In this document: piece by piece, positions 58,140 to 64,000 of the stretch
How the letters are laid out: every line of letters starts with the position of its first letter
How positions within the stretch are numbered: the first letter of the stretch is position 1
Assembly (NCBI RefSeq): GCF_022012305.1
Contig: NZ_JAKLTM010000009.1
Location: 97,836-161,835, forward strand
Reading direction: 5' to 3'
Length of the DNA: 64,000 nucleotides
DNA from: Ramlibacter paludis
GTDB taxonomy: Bacteria > Pseudomonadota > Gammaproteobacteria > Burkholderiales > Burkholderiaceae_C
Notes under the pieces: model-generated
Seen by the model: only the letters and a program-made list of their open reading frames with translations
Told to the model about the DNA's origin: nothing
Databases searched by the model: none
Made by a program: the position numbers and the translations under genes

Positions 58140-59173
58140 AGCCCGTCGACCTGCGCAGCGACACCGTCACCCAGCCGACCGCCGGCATGCGCGCGGCAAT
58201 GGCCGCGGCGCCCCTGGGCGACGACGTGTTCGGCGACGACCCCAGCGTCAACGCGCTGCAGGAGAAGATCGCCGGGATGCTCGGTTTCGAGGCGGCGCTG
58301 TTCGTGCCGACCGGAACGCAAAGCAACCTGTGCGGCGTGCTGGCGCACTGCCAGCGCGGCGACGAGTACATCGTCGGCCAGATGCAGCACTGCTACCGCT
58401 GGGAAGGCGGCGGCGCGGCGGTGTTCGGCAGCGTGCAGCCGCAGCCCCTGGAGCACCAGGCCGACGGCACGCTGGCGCTGAAGGACATCGAGGCCGCCAT
58501 CAAGCCGGACGATCCGCACTTCGCGCGCACGCGGCTGCTGGCGCTGGAGAACACGCTGGGCGGCGCGGTGCTGCCGCAGGCCTATCTCGAGCAGGCGACG
58601 GCGCTGGCCCGGTCCAAGGGCCTGGCCACGCATCTCGATGGCGCGCGCCTGTTCAATGCGGCCGTGGCGCAAGCCGCCGGCGGCGATGCGCGCAGCGAAG
58701 CGCGCCGCATTGCGCGCAACTTCGACAGCGTGTCGGTCTGTTTCAGCAAGGGACTGGGCGCGCCCGTCGGTTCGGCGCTGTGCGGTTCCAAGGACCTGAT
58801 CATCCGCGCGCGCCGCATCCGCAAGATGGCAGGCGGCGCGATGCGCCAGTCCGGCGTGCTGGCCGCGGCGGCCGATTACGCGCTGGCCCACCACGTCGAT
58901 CGGCTGGCCGAGGACCACGCATTGGCCCGGCGGCTCGCCGAGGGCCTGGCCGGCATCGCGGGCCTGCAGGTCGAGGCGCCGCAAACCAACATCCTGTTCG
59001 TCGACCTCGTGGGTCCTGCGCGCGAGCGTTCGGCGCAGCTGCTGCCGTTCCTGAAAGAGCAAGGCGTGCTGGCGACGGGCCTGTACCGCCTGCGCTTCGC
59101 GACGCACCTGGACGTCGATGCCGCCGGCATCGATCGCGCCGTCACGGCCATCCGCGCCTTCTTCAAGGCCTAG
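58136..59173 (+). CDS. ltaE: Low-specificity L-threonine aldolase
   Basis: A PLP enzyme that cleaves L-threonine or L-allo-threonine to glycine and acetaldehyde. The 345-aa product has [18 protein letters not shown] at the start, the catalytic His region in [16 protein letters not shown] near residue 83, [10 protein letters not shown] near 165, and the PLP lysine in [14 protein letters not shown] near 200. It is embedded in the trp operon between trpG and trpD, overlapping trpG by 4 nt, so it is co-expressed with tryptophan synthesis for unknown reasons. Confidence 0.93.
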   Translation: MKPVDLRSDTVTQPTAGMRAAMAAAPLGDDVFGDDPSVNALQEKIAGMLGFEAALFVPTGTQSNLCGVLAHCQRGDEYIVGQMQHCYRWEGGGAAVFGSVQPQPLEHQADGTLALKDIEAAIKPDDPHFARTRLLALENTLGGAVLPQAYLEQATALARSKGLATHLDGARLFNAAVAQAAGGDARSEARRIARNFDSVSVCFSKGLGAPVGSALCGSKDLIIRARRIRKMAGGAMRQSGVLAAAADYALAHHVDRLAEDHALARRLAEGLAGIAGLQVEAPQTNILFVDLVGPARERSAQLLPFLKEQGVLATGLYRLRFATHLDVDAAGIDRAVTAIRAFFKA

Positions 59174-59181
59174 GAGCGCCC

Positions 59182-59835
59182 ATGCCGGATGCACAACACC
59201 TGGTGCTGTTCATCGCCGCGGGGCTGCTGCTGAACCTGACCCCCGGGCCGGACGTGCTCTACATCGTCAGCAACGCGCTGCGCTCCGGCGTGCGCGCCGG
59301 CGTGGTCGCGGGGCTGGGGATCACGGCCGGTTGCTTCGTCCACGTGTTCGCGGCAGCGGTCGGAGTGAGCGCGTTGATGGCGGCTTCGGCGCATGCGTTC
59401 ACGGCGCTGAAGTGGGCGGGCGCCGCCTACCTGCTGTGGATGGGCGTGAAGCTGCTGGGGGCCAAGGCCGGAGCGGGTGCGGTGGGGTCGCCTGCGGCGA
59501 ACCCACCCTACGAAGACAAGCCGTTGGGAGTGATCTTCCGCGGCGGCTTCCTCACCAACGTGCTGAACCCCAAGGTCGCGATCTTCTTCCTTGCCTTCGT
59601 GCCGCAATTCATCGCGCCGGAAGCGCCGAACAAGGCGCTGGCCTTCGTGCTGCTCGGCACGCTTTTCAACATCAACAGCATTCCCGTCAACTCGGGCTGG
59701 GCCGTGGCCGCGGCCTGGATGGCGCGCCACGGCGCCGTGCAGCGCGGCATGCACTGGCTGGACCGCGCCGCCGGAGCGATGTTCATTGCCTTCGGCCTCA
59801 AGCTGGCCTTCACCGACAACCCTTCTTCGCGCTAG
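59182..59835 (+). CDS. LysE/RhtB-family amino acid exporter
   Basis: A 217-aa inner-membrane exporter with five or six hydrophobic helices. [21 protein letters not shown] with the conserved TPGP motif near residue 17 and [20 protein letters not shown] near 120 define the family. TAGGAG precedes ATG 59182 by 6 nt. Its position between ltaE and trpD suggests relief of threonine, homoserine or aromatic amino acid excess, but the substrate is not predictable. Confidence 0.9.
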   Translation: MPDAQHLVLFIAAGLLLNLTPGPDVLYIVSNALRSGVRAGVVAGLGITAGCFVHVFAAAVGVSALMAASAHAFTALKWAGAAYLLWMGVKLLGAKAGAGAVGSPAANPPYEDKPLGVIFRGGFLTNVLNPKVAIFFLAFVPQFIAPEAPNKALAFVLLGTLFNINSIPVNSGWAVAAAWMARHGAVQRGMHWLDRAAGAMFIAFGLKLAFTDNPSSR

Positions 59836-59845
59836 GAGCCTTGCC

Positions 59846-60877
59846 ATGCCCATCACCCCCCAGGAAGCGCTCCAGCGCACCATCGAACACCGCGAGATCT
59901 TCCACGACGAGATGCTGCACATCATGCGGCTCATCATGGGCGGCGAACTGTCGCCCGTGATGACGGCGGCCATCGTCACCGGCCTGCGCGTGAAGAAGGA
60001 GACCATCGGAGAGATCACCGCAGCCGCGCAGGTGATGCGCGAGTTCTCCACCAAGGTCCACGTCGCCGACAAGAAGCACCTGGTCGACATCGTCGGCACC
60101 GGCGGCGACGGTTCGCACACCTTCAACATCTCCACCTGCTCGATGTTCGTCGCGGCCGCGGCCGGCGCCAAGGTCAGCAAGCACGGCGGCCGCAGCGTCT
60201 CCAGCAAGAGCGGCAGCGCGGACGTGATCGAGGCGCTGGGCGTGAGCCTGGCGCTGTCGCCGGAACAGATCGCGAAGTGCATTGACGAGGTCGGCATCGG
60301 CTTCATGTTCGCGCCCAACCACCACCCGGCCATGAAAAACGTGGCGCCGGTGCGCAAGGAGATGGGCGTGCGCACCATCTTCAACATCCTCGGCCCGCTG
60401 ACCAATCCGGCGAGCGCGCCCAACATCCTGATGGGCGTGTTCCACCCCGACCTGGTGGGCATCCAGGTGCGCGCGCTGCAGCGCCTGGGCGCCGAGCATG
60501 CGATGGTGGTCTACGGCCGCGACGGCATGGACGAAGTGAGCCTGGGCGCCGCCACGCTGGTGGGCGAGCTGAAGAACGGCGAGATCACCGAGTACGAGAT
60601 CCATCCCGAGGACTTCGGACTGCCGATGTCCAGCAACCGCGCGCTGAAGGTGGAGACGCCGCAGCAATCGCTGGCCATGCTGCGCCAGGTGCTGGACAAC
60701 CAGGCGGGCGCCGCGCGCGACATCGTCGTCTTCAATGCCGGCGTCGCGCTGTATGCGGCCAACGTCTCCAAGGACATTCCCGAAGGCATCGCCAAGGCGC
60801 GCGCTGCGCTGGAATCGGGCGCGGCCAAGGCGAAACTCGAACAGCTGGTGGCGACCAGCAAGAAACTGGCAGCCTGA
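59846..60877 (+). CDS. trpD: Anthranilate phosphoribosyltransferase
   Basis: It transfers phosphoribosyl from PRPP to anthranilate. The 343-aa product has [20 protein letters not shown] near residue 82 (the PRPP-binding GTGGD loop), [20 protein letters not shown] near 112, and [19 protein letters not shown] near 160. TAGGAG precedes ATG 59846 by 8 nt. It follows the exporter by 10 nt and precedes trpC by 5 nt. Confidence 0.97.
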   Translation: MPITPQEALQRTIEHREIFHDEMLHIMRLIMGGELSPVMTAAIVTGLRVKKETIGEITAAAQVMREFSTKVHVADKKHLVDIVGTGGDGSHTFNISTCSMFVAAAAGAKVSKHGGRSVSSKSGSADVIEALGVSLALSPEQIAKCIDEVGIGFMFAPNHHPAMKNVAPVRKEMGVRTIFNILGPLTNPASAPNILMGVFHPDLVGIQVRALQRLGAEHAMVVYGRDGMDEVSLGAATLVGELKNGEITEYEIHPEDFGLPMSSNRALKVETPQQSLAMLRQVLDNQAGAARDIVVFNAGVALYAANVSKDIPEGIAKARAALESGAAKAKLEQLVATSKKLAA

Positions 60878-60882
60878 ACACC

Positions 60883-61674
60883 ATGTCGGACATCCTGGAC
60901 AAGATCGTCGCGGTCAAGCGCGAGGAAGTGGCGGCGGCGAAGAAGCGCAAGTCGCTGGAAGCCGTGCGCGACGACGCCTTCAGCCGCGTGCTGACGCGCG
61001 ACTTCGAGGGGGCGCTGCGCGCGAAGATCGCCGCCGGCGGCGCCGCCGTCATCGCCGAAATCAAGAAGGCCAGCCCCAGCAAGGGCGTGCTGCGCGAGGA
61101 CTTCGAGCCGGCCGACATCGCCCAGAGCTACGCCGAGAACGGCGCGGCCTGCCTGTCGGTGCTGACCGATCGCCAGTTCTTCCAGGGCAGCGGGGACTAC
61201 CTGAAGCAGGCGCGCGCCTCCTGCGAGTTGCCGGTGCTGCGCAAGGATTTCATGGTGGACCCGTACCAGGTCTACGAATCGCGCGCCCTCGGCGCCGACT
61301 GCATCCTGCTGATCGCCGCCTGCCTGGACGACGCCCGGATGGTGGAGCTGGAGAACATCGCGCGCAGCCTCGACATGGCGGTGCTGGTGGAGGTGCACGA
61401 CCGCGACGAACTGCAGCGCGCGCTGAAGCTGAAGACGCCGCTGGTGGGCATCAACAACCGCAACCTGCGCACCTTCGAGGTGAGCCTGGATACGACGCTG
61501 GGCATGCTGGCGGACGTGCCCCAGGACAATCTACTGGTCACGGAGTCCGGCATCCTGGGCGTGGACGACGTGAAGAAGATGCGCGCGGCCGGCGTGCATG
61601 CCTTCCTGGTCGGCGAGGCCTTCATGCGCGCCAAGGATCCCGGCGAAGCGCTGGCCGCCTTGTTCGAAGGCTGA
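60883..61674 (+). CDS. trpC: Indole-3-glycerol phosphate synthase
   Basis: It closes the indole ring in tryptophan synthesis. The 263-aa TIM barrel has [18 protein letters not shown] near residue 58 with the catalytic Lys, the Lys of [19 protein letters not shown] near 118, and [14 protein letters not shown] near 222. It is monofunctional; the TrpF domain fused in enterobacteria is absent. Its stop overlaps the ung start (TGATG). Confidence 0.97.
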   Translation: MSDILDKIVAVKREEVAAAKKRKSLEAVRDDAFSRVLTRDFEGALRAKIAAGGAAVIAEIKKASPSKGVLREDFEPADIAQSYAENGAACLSVLTDRQFFQGSGDYLKQARASCELPVLRKDFMVDPYQVYESRALGADCILLIAACLDDARMVELENIARSLDMAVLVEVHDRDELQRALKLKTPLVGINNRNLRTFEVSLDTTLGMLADVPQDNLLVTESGILGVDDVKKMRAAGVHAFLVGEAFMRAKDPGEALAALFEG

Positions 61675-62390
61675 TGGACCAGCTGCGCGCCTGGACGCCG
61701 GACCAGTGGCCCTTGGCGGAAGGCTGGCAGGAGGCGGTCGCCGATTTCCTCGCCAGCCCGCAAGGGCGGCAGCTGGCCGGCTTCCTGCGCGAACGCATTG
61801 CCGCCGGCGCGGTGATCTATCCGCCGCAGCCGTTGCGGGCCTTGTCCCTGACGCCGCTGGCGAGCGTGCATGCCGTGATCCTGGGGCAGGACCCGTACCA
61901 CGGGCCCGGCCAGGCGGAGGGCCTGGCCTTCTCGGTGGCGGAGGGCGTGAAGCTGCCGCCTTCGCTGAAGAACATCTTCCAGGAGCTGGGCTGCCAGCCT
62001 GCCAGCGGTTCGCTGGTGGACTGGGCGCGGCACGGGGTGCTATTGCTCAATGCGTGCCTGACGGTGGAGCAGGGCCAGCCGGCCAGCCATGCGAAGAAGG
62101 GCTGGGAGGCGCTCACCGACCGCTTGCTGGCGCTGGTCGCCGCCACCGCGACGCCCTGCGTGTACCTGCTGTGGGGCGCGCATGCGCAGGCGAAGGCGCC
62201 GCTGATCGAAGCGACGGCGCGCTCGCATGGACGCGAGGTGCTGGTGCTGCAGGCGAACCATCCGTCCCCCTTGTCCGCGCGGCGGCCGCCCGTGCCCTTC
62301 CTGGGCTGCGGCCATTTCGCGCAGGCGCGCGAGTGGCTGGCGCAGCGCGGCGTGACCGGGGTGTTTCCGGTGGACTCCCGCCTGCTGTAG
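61674..62390 (+). CDS. ung: Uracil-DNA glycosylase
   Basis: It removes uracil from DNA to start base excision repair. The 238-aa family-1 enzyme has the water-activating Asp in ILGQDPYHGPGQAEGLAFSV near residue 69 and the DNA-intercalation loop HPSPLSARRP near 198, with LLLNACLTVEQGQPASH between. ATG 61674 overlaps the trpC stop by 1 nt, so it is the last gene of the trp transcript. It converges with the patatin gene. Confidence 0.97.
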   Translation: MDQLRAWTPDQWPLAEGWQEAVADFLASPQGRQLAGFLRERIAAGAVIYPPQPLRALSLTPLASVHAVILGQDPYHGPGQAEGLAFSVAEGVKLPPSLKNIFQELGCQPASGSLVDWARHGVLLLNACLTVEQGQPASHAKKGWEALTDRLLALVAATATPCVYLLWGAHAQAKAPLIEATARSHGREVLVLQANHPSPLSARRPPVPFLGCGHFAQAREWLAQRGVTGVFPVDSRLL

Positions 62391-62395
62391 GCGCC

Positions 62396-63478
62396 TCAAG
62401 GACGCGACTGGCGGAACAGGCGTCCCAGCCAGGGCCGGAACCTCCAGCCCTGGGGGCTGCGCGGCGACCGCGGCACTTCCATGCGGGTGTCGTCCAGGTA
62501 GTCGTGCCGGATGTCGACCGTGGCGTGATGGCCGATGGCGGCGTAGTGCCGCTGCAGCCACGCCTGGCCGGCTTCGCTGCCGGCCTGGAACAGCTTCGCG
62601 ATCATCGCGCCGTCCGCGGTCGCGCGGCTGGAGCTCGGATACGCATCCAGCGACTGCCCCGCATCGACGCGATGCACCCGCACCGTCTTGCACTGGTCGT
62701 GTGCCACGGCGCCGTCGGCGATGAGGCGGTTGATGAAGTCGATGGCGCGCATCTGGGTCAGCAGGCTGGCGTTGAACATCAGCTCGTTCACCCGGTCCCG
62801 GATCTCGGGCGAAGAGTGGGGCGTCTCGCCGCGGTTCAAGGGGTTGATCTGCACCAGCATCAGGTCGGCGGTGCGGCACTGGCTGATCAGGGGCGACAGC
62901 GGCGGGTTGAGCGAGAAGCCGCCGTCCCAGTAGGGCTGGCCGTCGATCTCGACCGCCTGGAACAGCATCGGCAGGCAGGCCGACGCCATCACGGCGCTGG
63001 CGTCCAGCTGCCGTCCCGTGAACACCACGGCCTTGCCGGTGTGCACGTGGGTCGCCGAAACGAAGACCTTCAGCTCGCGATGCGCGGCGATCGCGTGGAA
63101 GTCGATCTCCTGGTTCAGCAGGTCGCGCAGCGGGTTGAGGCCGAGCGGGTTGCTCTGGTAGGGCGAAACCGCGGGGAATTCGAGCCCGCCCCAGAGCATG
63201 CGGGTCAGCTGCTGCTGCAAGACGCCCAGGCTGCCCAGGGCGGTGACGCGTTCCCAGACCTGGCGCAGGGCGGCCCGGGCGCCTTCGCGGGGATCGCGTC
63301 CGGCCGCCTCGGCCGTGGCCCAGCCGCTGGCCAGGGCCACGGCGTTGACCGCGCCGGCGCTGGCGCCGCTCAGCCCTTCCGGCTGGATCCGGCCATCGGC
63401 CAGCAGGGCGTCGAGCACGCCCCAGGTGAAGGCGCCGTGGGAGCCGCCGCCCTGCAGGGCCAGGTTGAGCATTCGCAT
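62396..63478 (-). CDS. Patatin-like phospholipase
   Basis: A 360-aa lipid acyl hydrolase. The oxyanion motif GGGSHGAF near residue 11, the nucleophile Ser in GASAGAVNA near 41, and the catalytic Asp in YWDGGFSLNPPL near 205 form the patatin Ser-Asp dyad. No signal peptide is present, so it is probably cytoplasmic or membrane-associated. ATG 63478 has GGAG nearby; ATG 63472 is possible. Substrate is unknown; bacterial relatives release fatty acids from phospholipids or storage polymer. Confidence 0.9.
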   Translation of the reverse strand: MRMLNLALQGGGSHGAFTWGVLDALLADGRIQPEGLSGASAGAVNAVALASGWATAEAAGRDPREGARAALRQVWERVTALGSLGVLQQQLTRMLWGGLEFPAVSPYQSNPLGLNPLRDLLNQEIDFHAIAAHRELKVFVSATHVHTGKAVVFTGRQLDASAVMASACLPMLFQAVEIDGQPYWDGGFSLNPPLSPLISQCRTADLMLVQINPLNRGETPHSSPEIRDRVNELMFNASLLTQMRAIDFINRLIADGAVAHDQCKTVRVHRVDAGQSLDAYPSSSRATADGAMIAKLFQAGSEAGQAWLQRHYAAIGHHATVDIRHDYLDDTRMEVPRSPRSPQGWRFRPWLGRLFRQSRP

Positions 63479-63544
63479 ATCTCCAGCACGGTAGCAAAGA
63501 AGGATGACGTGAGCCTGTACGCCGACCGCCTGTCCGAACCGTGC

Positions 63545-63550
63545 TATAGT
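63545..63550 (+). promoter_or_regulatory. -10 box of the tRNA-tuf operon
   Basis: TATAGT (5 of 6 matches to TATAAT) lies 12 nt before the first tRNA base and is followed by a GC-rich stretch before the tRNA, as is usual for stable-RNA promoters. The -35 is weak. Confidence 0.6.
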
Positions 63551-63562
63551 CTTGGGCTCGCC

Positions 63563-63648
63563 GGAGGGGTGCCCGAGTGGCTAAAGGGGGCAGACTGTAA
63601 ATCTGTTGGCTTACGCCTACGCTGGTTCGAATCCAGCCTCCTCCACCA
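63563..63648 (+). tRNA. tRNA-Tyr (anticodon GTA)
   Basis: An 86-nt type II tRNA including an encoded CCA. The acceptor GGAGGGG pairs with CTCCTCC, the anticodon loop is CTGTAAA with GTA, a long variable arm (GGCTTACGCC) is present, and the T arm is GGTTCGAATCC. Tyr tRNAs are one of the three classes with a long variable arm, which supports the call. Confidence 0.97.
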
Positions 63649-63744
63649 GGCTTCCAGGTTGTTCCTGGGGTCTTGGCGAATGTGGTGAATTGATGAGTTG
63701 GTGGCGCCTGTGTCGGCCTGGGACGCCTTGAACGTGTTCCCGAT

Positions 63745-63818
63745 GCGGGAGTAGTTCAATGGTAGAACCTTAGCCTTCCAAGCTAATGACGCGGGTTCGA
63801 TTCCCGCTTCCCGCTCCA
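63745..63818 (+). tRNA. tRNA-Gly (anticodon TCC)
   Basis: A 74-nt tRNA with an encoded CCA. Acceptor GCGGGAG pairs with TTCCCGC, anticodon arm TTAGC/GCTAA holds TCC, and the T arm is GGGTTCGATTCCC. It lies 96 nt after tRNA-Tyr. Confidence 0.97.
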
Positions 63819-63859
63819 TCGCGGCTCCATCGGTTCATCGGCAGTTGGCGAAGAATTTC

Positions 63860-63934
<75 letters not shown>

Positions 63935-63973
63935 AGAATTGGTTAGTGATCGTTTTTTTTCGGAGTCGAAAAA

Positions 63974-64000
63974 ATGGCAAAAGGTAAGTTCGAGCGTACG
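63974..64000 (+). CDS. tuf: Translation elongation factor Tu (5' end only)
   Basis: Only nine codons are in the window: MAKGKFERT, the conserved start of betaproteobacterial EF-Tu, which carries aminoacyl-tRNA to the ribosome. GGAG lies 9 nt before ATG 63974. The position after tRNA-Tyr, -Gly and -Thr supports the call; tRNA-Trp, secE and nusG are expected beyond the window. Confidence 0.93.

Noticed and set aside
63951..63958. Run of eight T before tuf as an intrinsic terminator
   Set aside because: No stem precedes the run, and termination here would separate tuf from its usual tRNA operon. It is more likely an unstructured leader segment.

Overview
The window is about 68 to 70% GC (estimated by eye) and densely packed, with short intergenic gaps and many 4-nt start/stop overlaps (ATGA or GTGA). 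The gene content points to a betaproteobacterium of the order Burkholderiales, most likely Comamonadaceae (Ramlibacter/Variovorax-like). The evidence is two orphan Bug-type (tripartite tricarboxylate) binding proteins, gshA of the ATP-grasp betaproteobacterial type, the lptA-lptB-rpoN order, the rpe/apaG and gph-trp neighbourhoods, and tRNA-Tyr, tRNA-Gly and tRNA-Thr leading into tuf. Genus is inference. I saw no prophage, IS element, CRISPR array or rRNA.

Layout. 1-14.6 kb: rocD, holA and proA; gshA and gshB separated by kup, a short-chain dehydrogenase and a Baeyer-Villiger-type monooxygenase; then two tandem S9 peptidases on the minus strand. 14.6-20.4 kb: class II amidotransferase, a DHA2 drug exporter, a CWC protein and a DUF1631 protein, then a GNAT acetyltransferase. 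20.4-27 kb: a 2-haloacid dehalogenase/malate synthase G pair, an HisC-like aminotransferase, a Bug protein, a LysR regulator and a DUF2214 membrane protein. 27-32.1 kb: two adjacent soluble PAS-hybrid histidine kinases with no separate response regulator nearby. 32.1-43.9 kb: M3 peptidase, second Bug protein, argS-SPOR, dsbA, lptAB-rpoN, an RlmL-like methyltransferase coupled to a PIN protein, and small proteins. 43.8-50 kb: an eight-gene minus-strand operon, apaG-antiporter-ybdK-thiL-nuclease-pgpA-cinA-haloacetate dehalogenase. 50-63.5 kb: rpe, a stress island (small proteins, katE, KGG protein), gph, a chalcone-isomerase-like protein, and the trp cluster trpE-GxxExxY-trpG-ltaE-lysE-trpD-trpC-ung, then a patatin. 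63.5 kb to the end: the tRNA-tuf operon.

How genes work together. Glutamate, proline and glutathione functions recur (rocD, proA, gshA, gshB, ybdK). Two unrelated dehalogenases, one next to malate synthase G, suggest a haloacetate to glycolate to glyoxylate to malate route. gph also produces glycolate.

Most notable observations: (1) about ten genes have a TANNNT-like -10 box exactly or nearly 6 nt before the ATG, which predicts leaderless mRNAs; (2) the 336-nt region before trpE holds a promoter-overlapping dyad, an unlisted 27-codon leader peptide with two Trp codons, and three mutually exclusive hairpins, a candidate trp attenuator; (3) the first S9 peptidase has its signal peptide in a different frame from its mature part; (4) a 38-aa membrane microprotein and a 15-nt motif shared by stress genes lie around katE.
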